From: Methylomarinum sp964474415
Lineage (GTDB): Bacteria > Pseudomonadota > Gammaproteobacteria > Methylococcales > Methylomonadaceae
Length of the DNA: 38,496 nucleotides
NCBI GenBank assembly: GCA_964474415.1
Contig: CAYYSO010000007.1
Span: 1 to 38,496 of the forward strand
Reading direction: 5' to 3'
Part shown: in pieces, positions 8,133 through 16,639 of the stretch
How positions within the stretch are numbered: position 1 is the first letter of the stretch
Layout: each line of letters opens with the position of its first letter
Program-made: the position numbers and the translations under genes
Notes under the pieces: generated by a model
Seen by the model: only the letters and a program-made list of their open reading frames with translations
Database searches by the model: none
Told to the model about the DNA's origin: nothing

Positions 8133-10572
8133 TTATTTCTCGCTCTCAGAAATAGGCGTCTCATTATTTGCCGGTTTACCTGAATTTTTATTCTCAGGTT
8201 GTGATTTTGGTGGTTTAGCAGCCATATTACGTTCAGCAAACTGATTGGCATAAGAGCGTGGTTGATTTTTAGACCGATTTGTTGTTCCTGAAGAATCGGC
8301 ACTCCCTCCATCCTTGGAGNNNNNNNNNNNNNNNNNNNNNNNNNNNNNNNNNNNNNNNNNNNNNNNNNNNNNNNNNNNNNNNNNNNNNNNNNNNNNNNNN
8401 NNNNNNNNNNNNNNNNNNNGTCGACCGATTTGTTGCTCCTGCAAAATCGGTACTCCCACCATCCTTGGCGGTCGACCGATTTGTTGCTCCTGCAAAATCG
8501 GTACTCCCACCATCCTTGGCGGTCGTAGGTATCTCAGCAGCTCTGGAAGTTTTAGGCTGTTGCCCAGTCGGATTATTCTCACCTTTTGGGTTATTATTTT
8601 CCGTTTTTTTATAGCTTGGATTACGCTTTCTACGATTCGGGCTACGTCTGTTGTTTCTGCTTTTTGTAGGTTTGTTTTCTGTTTCTGCAAGCGTTTCAGA
8701 TTGTTCCTTGTTGCTGGTGGCTTCTAAATTGTTTTTAGGCGTAGTACGTTTTGCAGGGCGTTTATTGCTGCGACGTGAGTTTTGATTACGATTTTGGTCT
8801 GAAGATCGGCTATTACGAGGCTCATTTCGGCGTCGTGATTTTCTATCTTCAGCATCCTGATTGTTTTTTTCAGTTGCAGGTGGAACGACGTCAGTTGTTC
8901 CAATCAGCTTTTGCCAAAAACGTTGGATTAAGCTGGCAGACATTTTTTTGTTTTGAACTGGAGCGGGTGACTCTGGTAAAAATTCTTTAATAGCCGGTTT
9001 TTCAATTTCGTGTCTGGATTGTTTGGCGAATTCAGGTGGAGTAATTTCCTGTTCCCTGATTTGCTGGTGGCTGGCTTTTTCTTCATCACCTTCAATTGTT
9101 TTAATGCGTTCAATATCATAAGCAGGTGTTTCAAGGTGCCTGCTAGGCAGCACAATAATGGCAACATTCAGTCTGTTCTCAATGTCCTGAATAGTATTAC
9201 GTTTTTCATTGAGTAAGAATGTTGCGCAATCTATGGGCAGGTGAGCGATGACTTTTTCAGTGCCGTTTTTCATGGCTTCTTCTTCGATAATACGAAGAAC
9301 AGCTAATGTAACTGATTCAACGTTTCTTATCGAACCCTGACCTTTGCAACGAGGACAGGTTAATTGAGTTGAATCACCCAAAGATGGACGAATCCTTTGC
9401 CGGGACATTTCCAGCAGACCAAAACGTGAAATACGGCCAGTTTGAATGCGGGCGCGATCAATTTTTAAGGCATCACGCAGCTGATTTTCCACTGCGCGTT
9501 GATTTTTATTGGCCATCATATCTATAAAATCGATGACAAAAAGTCCGCCTAAATCGCGCAGGCGCAGTTGACGGGCAATTTCATCGGCTGCTTCCAGATT
9601 GGTATTTAAAGCGGTTTCTTCAATATCACTCCCTTTAGTGGCACGCGCTGAGTTGATATCGATTGAGGTTAAGGCTTCGGTATGATCGATTACGATTGAA
9701 CCGCCGGAGGGCAAAGAGACCTCGCGATTATAAGCCATTTCAATCTGGGATTCGATTTGATAGCGACTGAATAATGGCACATTATCTTCATACAGTCTAG
9801 CTTTTGACAGATAATGCGGCATGACTTGCTGAAGAAACTTCTGTACCAACTTATAGGATGACTGGTTGTCGATCAAAATTTCATCGATATCGCCACGTAA
9901 ATGATCGCGAAGAGCGCGAATGATAACGTTGCTTTCCTGAAAAATAAGGAATGGAGCTGCTTGTTCAGAGCTAAATTTATCGATGGATTCCCATAATTGC
10001 AGCAAGTAATTTAAGTCCCATTGCAATTCTTCAGCATTTTTACCACATCCTGCAGTACGTACAATCAAGCCCATGCTTTCCGGAATATCAAGCACTGCCA
10101 GAGTTTCTTTTAGTTCGTTACGGGTATCGCCTTCAATACGTCTGGAAATACCCCCGGCTTTTGGGTTGTTGGGCATTAGAACCAAATAGGTTCCAGCCAG
10201 GCTAATATAGGTTGTTAATGCCGCACCCTTGTTTCCGCGCTCTTCTTTTTCAATCTGAACGATAACTTCCTGACCTTCTTTGAGTATTTTCTTGGCAGAG
10301 GATGTGTTTTCGTCCTCTTTTTTGTTGCTGTTTTGTGTTTTGTATTGTGGGGAAATTTCTTTAAATGGCAAAAACCCGTGTTTTTCAGCGCCATAATTAA
10401 CAAAGGCGGCTTCGAGGCTAGGTTCAACTCGAGTAATGATTCCTTTATAAATATTTGATTTCTTTTGTTCTTTTGATGGGACTTCTATATCAAAGTCATA
10501 TAGTTTTTGACCATCTACCAAAGCGACACGCAACTCTTCCGGCTGGGTGGCATTGATAAGCATTCTTTTCAT
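8133..10572 (-). CDS. rne: Ribonuclease E, C-terminal tail interrupted by an assembly gap
   Basis: RNase E is the endonuclease that starts mRNA decay and processes rRNA and tRNA. The N-terminus MKRMLINATQPEELRVALVDG matches E. coli Rne, and AAGGA lies 7 bases upstream of this ATG. The catalytic half shows the S1 domain (NIYKGIITRVEPSLEAAFVNYG), the DNase I-like part with catalytic DINSARAT and FIDFIDM, and the zinc-link CPRCKGQG. The C-terminal half is disordered and rich in R, N, K, S and P, as expected for the RNA-binding and degradosome scaffold. Near its end it contains in-frame 17-residue repeats (TAKDGGSTDFAGATNRS) that run into the N gap. The frame changes across the gap only because the gap length is arbitrary. 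The true end is the frame reading NNETPISESEK, stopping at 8133. Confidence 0.95.
8272..8521 (-). repeat. 51-bp tandem repeat array inside rne
   Basis: Two identical 51-bp units occupy 8420-8470 and 8471-8521, and a diverged partial unit lies at 8272-8319 on the other side of the N gap. Each unit is 17 codons long, so the rne frame is kept. Each contains an inverted repeat (ACCGATTT and AAATCGGT, 12-base spacer). The true copy number is hidden by the gap. This is not a CRISPR array, since units abut without spacers. Confidence 0.9.
8320..8419. other. Assembly gap (100 N)
   Basis: Exactly 100 N, the conventional filler for a gap of unknown size. It falls inside the tandem repeat, which is the likely cause of the break. 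Confidence 0.99.
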
Positions 10573-10723
10573 TGTGTATCCTTGTTGTTTCCTGCTCCAT
10601 TACGATTATTTGAACAGATTTATTTTTCAAAATGTATATTGTTTATTAACTATCCTAATTTGTATATTTCCAGTTACCGGGGCAATTCAGGAGTCGTCTG
10701 AAATAGCCTGATTCACTTCCCGG

Positions 10724-10827
10724 CGACCACCATGGATGGTGGAAGTGCCGATTTTGCAGGAGCAATAAATCGGTCGACCACCATGGATGGTGGAAGTGCC
10801 GATTTTGCAGGAGCAATAAATCGGTCG
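10724..10827 (+). repeat. Two tandem copies of the 51-bp repeat upstream of rne
   Basis: Units lie at 10724-10774 and 10775-10825. Aligned to the units inside rne they match at 46 of 51 positions, but in the opposite orientation relative to rne transcription. They contain two palindromes: CCACCAT-GG-ATGGTGG, and CCGATTT/AAATCGG. A 37-codon open frame (10732-10845) through them has no ribosome binding site and is probably not a gene. Confidence 0.93.
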
Positions 10828-11103
10828 ATAGCTGTGCTCGGTTAATCTCCTGGAGCCTTTGTCAAAGTATTTATAATCTTTGGATCAGTGTCGTCAGATA
10901 AAATCCGGTATGGGCACCTGGTTTCGGAATTTCAGTTATATCGTAAAATCTGTTCCGTATAAAGCAGCGTCGCTCATCAAGGGTCGAACGATAAAACCCG
11001 AAAAAATTCTTTATGTATAAGTGATTTTCTGCATGAGATGCAGTGTAATTCAATATTGGCTGACTGTTGAGTCAATAAGCTTATATATGTTAGAAAAATA
11101 GTT

Positions 11104-11128
11104 GCGTAGCTTGCTATGCGCCTTTTTT
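11104..11128 (+). terminator. Hairpin followed by T6 in the rne-rluC intergenic region
   Basis: GCGTAG and CTATGC pair (one G-U) around a CTTG loop, followed by CC and six T on the plus strand. It looks like a Rho-independent terminator, yet no plus-strand gene lies upstream of it. It may instead be a structured part of a divergent leader. Confidence 0.4.
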
Positions 11129-11284
11129 CCTACCTTGAACTGGAATAAAAATCCTATACTGCTTTCGGGATTTATTTAATTCTGGTTCTTAAGCTATATA
11201 CATTAACCTTGCTAATATAACAATCTTTATCTATTACGGCAATTTAAACATCATCAATGATAATAAATTGTTATCATCTATATT

Positions 11285-12241
11285 ATGAATACAACACAAA
11301 CTGAAGAAAAACCCAAGGTTCGGTGGATAGAAATTAGCGAAGAAAATGCTGGTCAGCGGCTGGATAATTATTTAATCAGTCTGTTGAAAGGGGTGCCTAA
11401 AACCAGGATTTACCGAATAGTCAGAAAAGGCGAGGTGAGGGTTAACAAAGGTCGTGCTGATGTTAAGTATCGCTTGAAAATTAATGATATAGTCAGGGTT
11501 CCGCCGGTGAGGGTGGCGACAAGAGCAGCAGAAATTTTAGTTCAGCCTACTTTAAAATTGAGTCTTGAAAATGATATTTTGTATGAAGATGACGGACTGC
11601 TGGTTTTAAACAAACCATCCGGTTTTGCGGTTCATGGTGGTAGCGGTATTAACTCAGGAGTCATTGAGGCGTTGAGACAATTAAGACCCGAACAGCGATT
11701 TCTTGAACTGGTTCACAGATTGGACAAGGAAACTTCCGGATGCCTGCTCATCGCCAAAAAGAGAAATGTTCTGAAGCAATTACATGAGCTGTTTCGAGGC
11801 GACGGCGTTAAAAAAATCTATTTAGCTTTACTGGTGGGTCAATGGCAGAAAAAAAAACAATGGGTTAACGCACCTTTGTTAAAAAACATCAGTAAAGGCG
11901 GCGAAAGAATGGTGGTTGTCAGTCAGGCCGGTAAAACGGCAGAAACATACTTTGTTCGATTAAAAAAATATCAGCATGCGACTCTGGTTCATGCCTCACC
12001 GAAAACCGGGAGGACTCACCAGATCAGAGTTCACGCAGCCTGGTTGGGACATCCGATTGTCGGGGATGATCGTTATGGAGATAATGCAACTAATCGTGTG
12101 TTTAAAAAGCGAGGTTGCCGGCGATTATTTCTTCATGCCGAACAGTTACAGTTTGAGCATCCGTTAACCGGTAAGATGATGTATTTTACCGCACCCTTAT
12201 CACCGGAATTACAAGCCTTGATTGACAATGAAAAGTTTTGA
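11285..12241 (+). CDS. rluC: 23S rRNA pseudouridine synthase RluC
   Basis: RluC converts uridines of 23S rRNA helix domains to pseudouridine (positions 955, 2504 and 2580 in E. coli). The 318-residue protein has an N-terminal S4 RNA-binding domain (GQRLDNYLISLLKGVPKTRIYRIVR). The RluA-family catalytic domain follows, with HRLDKETSG, whose D147 is the catalytic aspartate, and later KTGRTHQIRVHAAWLGHPIVGD. The ATG at 11285 has no obvious Shine-Dalgarno sequence; a small inverted repeat ends about 7 bases upstream. The next gene overlaps its 3' end by 14 bases, so the two are translationally linked. RluC next to rne is also seen in E. coli, where the genes are divergent in the same way. Confidence 0.95.
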   Translation: MNTTQTEEKPKVRWIEISEENAGQRLDNYLISLLKGVPKTRIYRIVRKGEVRVNKGRADVKYRLKINDIVRVPPVRVATRAAEILVQPTLKLSLENDILYEDDGLLVLNKPSGFAVHGGSGINSGVIEALRQLRPEQRFLELVHRLDKETSGCLLIAKKRNVLKQLHELFRGDGVKKIYLALLVGQWQKKKQWVNAPLLKNISKGGERMVVVSQAGKTAETYFVRLKKYQHATLVHASPKTGRTHQIRVHAAWLGHPIVGDDRYGDNATNRVFKKRGCRRLFLHAEQLQFEHPLTGKMMYFTAPLSPELQALIDNEKF

Positions 12242-12872
12242 TTTAATCATTTTTGACTGGGATGGCACACTGGTTAATTCTATTGACTGGATTGTACATT
12301 GTTTACAGAAATCTGCTCAGGCGTGTGGCTGTGATGTTCCTGAGACACAGGCGGCCAAAAATATTATTGGGCTGAGTTTTGAGCATGCCATGGCTGAATT
12401 GTTTCCCGGAATTGATAAACATACTCAGGAACAATTAATAGCCCATTACAGTCAACAGTTTTTCTCAAAAAAAATCACTCAGAATGACCTGTTTGCGGGG
12501 GTTTATGAAATGCTGGTTCAGTTTAAGCAAAACGGCTATTTGTTAGCTGTTGCCACGGGTAAAAAAAGTACCGGATTAGTTAAAGCCATAAACGGAACAG
12601 GTTTGGTGGATTTTTTTAGCGCTACACGTAGCGCTGATCAAACTGCATCCAAGCCTGACCCATTGATGATCAATGAAATTGTTGAGGAATTGAGTGTCAG
12701 TAAAGACAAAGTTTTAATGGTCGGCGACTCTGTGCATGATTTGCAAATGGCGGTTAATGCAAAAGTAACATCTATTGGTGTGGCATGTGGGGCTCATTCA
12801 GTTGAAGTGTTACGACAATATAATCCGATGATGTGCTTACAACGGACCAGTGAATTGCTGGAAATTATTTGA
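12228..12872 (+). CDS. HAD-family hydrolase, phosphoglycolate phosphatase-like
   Basis: This 214-residue protein belongs to the HAD superfamily, subfamily IA. Motif I is DWDGTLVNS, which carries the nucleophile and acid-base aspartates. A helical cap follows, motif II is the threonine in AVATGKKS, the motif III lysine is in ASKPDP, and motif IV is GDSVHDLQMA. Most relatives dephosphorylate small metabolites; phosphoglycolate and pyrophosphate are typical substrates, but the sequence does not decide between them. I chose the ATG at 12228; a TTG two codons upstream is less likely. It overlaps the end of rluC by 14 bases, and sppA follows within 15 bases. The order rluC-HAD-sppA recurs in gammaproteobacteria and suggests an operon. 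Confidence 0.88.
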   Translation: MKSFDLIIFDWDGTLVNSIDWIVHCLQKSAQACGCDVPETQAAKNIIGLSFEHAMAELFPGIDKHTQEQLIAHYSQQFFSKKITQNDLFAGVYEMLVQFKQNGYLLAVATGKKSTGLVKAINGTGLVDFFSATRSADQTASKPDPLMINEIVEELSVSKDKVLMVGDSVHDLQMAVNAKVTSIGVACGAHSVEVLRQYNPMMCLQRTSELLEII

Positions 12873-12885
12873 TAGGTTTAAAGCA

Positions 12886-13860
12886 GTGGAAAATCAACAA
12901 GACAATATGAATCAGGAAACAAATAAAGAACCCGGCTGGGAAAAACATCTGGTTGAAAAGCTGGCCTTCGCGGCAGTGAATGAACAGCGCAAAGCCAGGC
13001 GTTGGGGTATTTTTTTTAAAATGCTGACCTTTACTTATCTGATCGCTATACTGGGTATTGCCATGTACCCCAGATTTAAAACAGAACTGGCTGGCAGCAC
13101 AGACAAGCATGCCGCCATTATAGATGTACAAGGGGTTATTGCTGAAAATGAAGCAGCTAATGCAAATACCATTATTGAAGGTTTAAGAGATGCCGTTAAA
13201 GATAAAAATACTCAAGGCATCATTTTGAATATTAATTCACCAGGTGGTAGCCCGGTTCAATCAGCTTATATTTTTGAAGAAATTCGACGCTTGAAAGAAA
13301 AGCATCCTGAGATTCCTATCTATTCCGTAGTCAGTGATATTTGTGCGTCAGGCGCTTATTATATTGCCTCAGCCAGCGATAAAATTTATGTCAATCAGGC
13401 CAGTATTATTGGCTCCATCGGCGTTATTATGAATGGTTTTGGTTTTGTTGATGTGTTGAAAAAACTGGGTGTTGAACGGCGTTTGTTAACAGCAGGAGCG
13501 CATAAAGCGATGCTGGATCCGTTTTCACCACTTAAAGCAACAGAAGCCGAACATATGCAAACCTTGCTGGATGAGGTGCATCAGCAATTTATTAATGCGG
13601 TTCGTTTAGGGCGTGGAAAACGCCTTGTCGAATCGCCGGAGATGTTCTCAGGTCTTGTCTGGACCGGCGCTGACGGAATTAAATTGGGTTTGGCTGATGA
13701 TTTGGGTAGTGTTGATTCCGTGGCGAAAGAGGTGATTGGTACCGAAAACAAAATTAACTTTACCCCTCGGGAAAAAGTGCTGGAAAGGCTGGTAGGCAAA
13801 TTTGCCGCCTCATTTGGACATGCAATGGGTGCGGTAATCAATGGTGTTAGTTTGAGATAA
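12886..13860 (+). CDS. sppA: Signal peptide peptidase SppA (short, 36K type)
   Basis: SppA is a membrane-anchored serine protease that degrades cleaved signal peptides and other membrane-embedded remnants. The protein has a short cytoplasmic N-terminus and one membrane segment (MLTFTYLIAILGIAMYP). The ClpP-like S49 domain follows, with NSPGGSP, the nucleophile serine (S155) in DICASGAYYIAS and the general-base lysine (K207) in GAHKAMLDPFSPL. At about 324 residues it is the single-domain form, not the double-length E. coli SppA. The start is uncertain: GTG at 12886 has AGG 9 bases upstream, while the ATG at 12907 is an alternative with a weaker site. It is the last gene of the rluC-HAD-sppA group; a small hairpin (13868-13881) follows. 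Confidence 0.92.
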   Translation: MENQQDNMNQETNKEPGWEKHLVEKLAFAAVNEQRKARRWGIFFKMLTFTYLIAILGIAMYPRFKTELAGSTDKHAAIIDVQGVIAENEAANANTIIEGLRDAVKDKNTQGIILNINSPGGSPVQSAYIFEEIRRLKEKHPEIPIYSVVSDICASGAYYIASASDKIYVNQASIIGSIGVIMNGFGFVDVLKKLGVERRLLTAGAHKAMLDPFSPLKATEAEHMQTLLDEVHQQFINAVRLGRGKRLVESPEMFSGLVWTGADGIKLGLADDLGSVDSVAKEVIGTENKINFTPREKVLERLVGKFAASFGHAMGAVINGVSLR

Positions 13861-13939
13861 AAATTCAGTCTGTATTCAGACGATTATCTTACAATAGCCA
13901 GAAATAGATTTAATCAATATTTTGAGGTTTAAGGCCTTC

Positions 13940-14197
13940 ATGCAGCAAATCATTAAAGCATTCTTGTTAACTTTATGCGTTACTCAAAGCAGTTGGGTCG
14001 GGGCTGAACGATTTTTAGCTGTGTTAACACTTGATGATGCGGTTAAAAAAATTATTCGACAGCAAAATTACAAAGTGCTGGCAACAAAGACAGAATCAGG
14101 AAATGGTAAACAGGTGCATATTATTAAAGTATTAACCCCGGATGGCAGGATTCAATATATCAAGATTGATGCGGATAGCGGCGAGATTGTCAAATAA
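13940..14197 (+). CDS. Small secreted PepSY-domain protein
   Basis: This 85-residue protein has a signal peptide (about MQQIIKAFLLTLCVTQSSWVGA) followed by one PepSY domain. The domain shows the usual pattern: LTLDDAVKKIIRQQ, a beta-strand segment YKVLATKTESGNGKQVHIIKVLTPDGRIQYIKID, and DADSGEIVK at the end. The ATG at 13940 has AAGG 5 bases upstream; a TTG at 13922 would spoil the signal peptide. PepSY proteins of this size often sit in front of PhoP/QseB-like two-component genes, as here (15 bases before the regulator). They are thought to modulate the sensor or act as periplasmic inhibitors. Its exact role here is unknown. Confidence 0.85.
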   Translation: MQQIIKAFLLTLCVTQSSWVGAERFLAVLTLDDAVKKIIRQQNYKVLATKTESGNGKQVHIIKVLTPDGRIQYIKIDADSGEIVK

Positions 14198-14212
14198 GTC
14201 CGGGAGTCAATG

Positions 14213-14890
14213 ATGCGTATTTTAGTGGTTGAAGATGAGCAGGTATTGTGTCAGCAGATTAAACAGTTTTTTGCGGATAAGGGATTTGCAGTAGATACCG
14301 CAAATACCGCGAGTGATGGTTTCTATTTGGCGACTGAATACCCGATTGATGTTGCGGTTATTGATATAGGCTTGCCTGATTATTCCGGGGTCGAGTTGAT
14401 TAAGAAGCTCAGGGAGAAAAAGAATACTTTGCCGGTATTATTGTTAACTGCAAGAAGTCGTTGGCAGGATAAAGTGGAAGGTCTAGAAGCAGGGGCTGAT
14501 GATTATCTGGCCAAGCCGTTTCATTATGAAGAACTGATGGCCAGGGTCAATGCATTGATTCGACGTTCCCAAGGTAAGGCGCATCCGGTGTTAAGTTTTG
14601 CCAATATCAGGCTTGATACACTTTCCCAGGATGTTACTGTGGATGACGAATTGATAGACCTGACTGCATTTGAGTATAAAGTGCTTGAATATTTGCTGTT
14701 TCGTCGTGGAGAAGTGGTATCCAAATCGGTGTTAACTGAACATATATACGATGAGGATTTTGATCGTGACAGCAATGTCATTGAAGTATTTATAGGGCGC
14801 CTTAGAAAAAAAATTGATCCTCAAGGTGTTACCAAACCAATTGAGACCTTAAGAGGACGAGGATATCGTATTCCGGCACAAACTGATTGA
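14213..14890 (+). CDS. Two-component response regulator, OmpR/PhoP family
   Basis: The 225-residue regulator has an N-terminal receiver domain with acidic pocket (VVEDE), phosphoacceptor D51 in VAVIDIGLPDYSG, switch threonine in LLTARS, and conserved lysine in LAKPFHYEEL. A C-terminal winged-helix OmpR-type DNA-binding domain follows (LTAFEYKVLEYLLFRRGEVV, VIEVFIGRLRKKID, RGRGYRI). I prefer the second of two adjacent ATG codons (14213), 6 bases after GGGAG. It sits between a PepSY protein and a sensor kinase. By domain type it resembles PhoP and QseB; what it senses or controls cannot be read from the sequence. Confidence 0.93.
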   Translation: MRILVVEDEQVLCQQIKQFFADKGFAVDTANTASDGFYLATEYPIDVAVIDIGLPDYSGVELIKKLREKKNTLPVLLLTARSRWQDKVEGLEAGADDYLAKPFHYEELMARVNALIRRSQGKAHPVLSFANIRLDTLSQDVTVDDELIDLTAFEYKVLEYLLFRRGEVVSKSVLTEHIYDEDFDRDSNVIEVFIGRLRKKIDPQGVTKPIETLRGRGYRIPAQTD

Positions 14891-14894
14891 TTTT

Positions 14895-15072
14895 TTAAGT
14901 GAAAGTCCTTCATAGAAAAGACTCCGGTGGCTTGATTTGCAGGTGTCGGTGGCAGGGATGCCACCGTCAAGCGTACAAGGAAGTATTCACAGCGTCTTGC
15001 AAATCAGGGTGCCGGAGTCTTAAGCGCCACGGACTTTCATTTTCCTGCATGATGAAAGAATCTTCATGGTCG
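14895..15072. repeat. Palindromic element inserted between regulator and kinase genes
   Basis: The stretch folds into nested inverted repeats: GAAAGTCC with GGACTTTC, AAGACTCCGG with CCGGAGTCTT, TGATTTGCA with TGCAAATCA, and an inner GGTGGCA/TGCCACC hairpin. It is flanked by a 10-base direct repeat TTAAGTGAAA (14895-14904 and 15073-15082). The right copy contains the kinase GTG start. This looks like a non-autonomous MITE or REP-type insertion with target duplication. It encodes no credible protein. Confidence 0.75.
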
Positions 15073-15076
15073 TTAA

Positions 15077-16420
15077 GTGAAAATTAATTCTCTTAGTTTC
15101 CGGGTGCTATTGGCGGAAGGATTGGTTTTAGTCGCATTCTTTGCGCTGGTTGCGTTTGTTTTGGAGCAGGCTTTTCAACAAAGCGCCGAACGTGCACTCA
15201 AGGAAAAGTTACAAATTCAGATTTATTCTTTATTGTCAGTTGCAGAAATGAATAGTTCACTGCAATTGACAATGCCGGATGTTCTCCGTGAACCCCGTTT
15301 TGCCAATCCCGGTTCAGGATTATATGCAGTTATCCGGTTGTCGGATCAAAGTCAGGTATGGCGCTCCGCTTCGGCTATAGGAATTGAGCTGCCAATGGCA
15401 GAACAATTAAAACAGGGTGATTTTGCTTTTTTACAGGATAGTAGGCAACGTTTTGTTTTGCACTATGCCGTTATTTGGGAAAATGAATCGGGATTTGAAA
15501 GATCCTATATCTTTACTGTGGCGGAGGACGGTCAATTTGTCAGTAATCAAGTAGCGCAGTTTAGAGTCACTATGACAAGCTGGCTGTTGGGTATCGGTTT
15601 GTTGCTGGTATTAATGCAATTTGTATTACTGCGCTGGGGTTTCAAACCTTTACGACAGATTGGACAGGATATTGAACGGGTTGAAACGGGTGAGAAAAAT
15701 AAATTGGATGGAAATTACCCGACTGAATTGAATAGTGTTGTCGGTAATTTGAATGCATTGATCAGCAGTGAACGTGCACATTTGGAACGATACCGCAATA
15801 CTTTGGCAGATTTGGCGCATAGTCTAAAGACGCCGCTGGCTATCCTGAGAGGGTGCATAGAGGCGCCGGAAGTCAATCGCGATACCGTACAGAACCAGAT
15901 CAGCAGAATGCATGAAATTGTTGAATATCAATTGCAAAGAGCTGCCGCAAAGGGACAGAGAAAGATAACCGGCAGGGTTGATATCAGTATTGTTTTACAA
16001 AAAATTATCACTTCGCTGGAAAAGGTTTATGCCGACAAGAATATTGATTTCGATTTTGCTGATAATCAGGATTGCCAAGTGTATTGTGAACAAGGAGATA
16101 TGTTTGAAATTGCCGGTAATTTGCTGGATAACGCTGCCAAATGGTGTCGTCATAAAGTCAGAATTTCTGTAACAAAACTGCAGGATAAAGAGCATATTGA
16201 TTATTCTCTGCTGTTGCTGATTGAAGATGATGGTTCAGGGATAGTGCCGGAAAAAATCGACGAGATATTAAAAAGGGGGGTAAGAGCCGATGAAAATATT
16301 GCAGGTCATGGTATCGGGATGGCAGTAGTCAATGAATTAATAGCATTGCTTGGTGGCCGATTAATCGGCGCAAAAAGTACAGATCTGGGCGGAATGCAGT
16401 GGCAAGTCTATTTGCCATGA
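15077..16420 (+). CDS. Two-component sensor histidine kinase, PhoQ-like architecture
   Basis: The 447-residue inner-membrane kinase has a first membrane segment (about residues 10-31), a periplasmic sensor domain of about 135 residues and a second membrane segment (about 167-187). A HAMP linker follows, then the HisKA domain with phospho-acceptor H248 in LADLAHSLKTPLAIL. The ATPase domain shows the N box NLLDNAAKWC, G1 DDGSGI and G2 GHGIGMAVVNELI. The start is a GTG at 15077 without a clear ribosome binding site. A palindromic element directly upstream separates it from the regulator gene, so coupling to the regulator may be altered. The periplasmic domain gives no clear ligand. Confidence 0.92.
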   Translation: MKINSLSFRVLLAEGLVLVAFFALVAFVLEQAFQQSAERALKEKLQIQIYSLLSVAEMNSSLQLTMPDVLREPRFANPGSGLYAVIRLSDQSQVWRSASAIGIELPMAEQLKQGDFAFLQDSRQRFVLHYAVIWENESGFERSYIFTVAEDGQFVSNQVAQFRVTMTSWLLGIGLLLVLMQFVLLRWGFKPLRQIGQDIERVETGEKNKLDGNYPTELNSVVGNLNALISSERAHLERYRNTLADLAHSLKTPLAILRGCIEAPEVNRDTVQNQISRMHEIVEYQLQRAAAKGQRKITGRVDISIVLQKIITSLEKVYADKNIDFDFADNQDCQVYCEQGDMFEIAGNLLDNAAKWCRHKVRISVTKLQDKEHIDYSLLLLIEDDGSGIVPEKIDEILKRGVRADENIAGHGIGMAVVNELIALLGGRLIGAKSTDLGGMQWQVYLP

Positions 16421-16440
16421 AAAGAAATTATTTTGGACTA

Positions 16441-16469
16441 TTGCTTAATTGCATTAATTCAAGGATAAT
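16441..16469 (+). promoter_or_regulatory. Sigma-70 promoter for SRP RNA
   Basis: TTGCTT at 16441-16446 and GATAAT at 16464-16469 are 17 bases apart, close to consensus. Transcription would begin near 16476, giving a leader of roughly 28 bases with a small CAGTC/GACTG hairpin before mature SRP RNA. E. coli 4.5S RNA also has a short 5' leader removed by RNase P. Confidence 0.65.
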
Positions 16470-16503
16470 ACGCCTTCTTTCAGTCAACGACTGGATTTAC
16501 AAT

Positions 16504-16613
<110 letters not shown>

Positions 16614-16639
16614 GCCCAATCTTTATTGCCGAGTCTGTA

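Larger units (their letters stand above)
10573..11284. other. Intergenic region between divergent rne and rluC
   Basis: These 712 bases hold no convincing gene. They contain two 51-bp repeat units (10724-10825), a GC-rich hairpin followed by T6 on the plus strand (11104-11128), and a 7-bp inverted repeat ATGATAA/TTATCAT (11257-11277) just upstream of the rluC start. The part next to rne would be its 5' leader. E. coli rne has a long leader used for autoregulation, so a long one here is plausible. No promoter could be placed with confidence. Confidence 0.6.

Noticed and set aside
8269..8319. Alternative RNase E end reading LQGWRECRFFRNNKSV
   Set aside because: It comes from carrying the frame through an arbitrary 100-base gap; the other frame continues the repeat peptide and a plausible tail.
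8420..8521. CRISPR array
   Set aside because: Units abut directly and are identical, with no spacers; they are coding tandem repeats.
8279..8727. Plus-strand open frames opposite the rne tail
   Set aside because: They are antisense shadows of the repeat; no ribosome binding site and broken by the gap.
10732..10845. 37-codon open frame in the intergenic 51-bp repeats
   Set aside because: It exists because the repeat itself is open in this frame; no ribosome binding site and no other support.
12850..12885. Upstream TTG start for sppA
   Set aside because: It lies within the HAD gene and adds residues with no family support; GTG 12886 or ATG 12907 are better.
14899..15087. Small open frame between regulator and kinase
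   Set aside because: It lies entirely in the palindromic element and reads like translated repeat.
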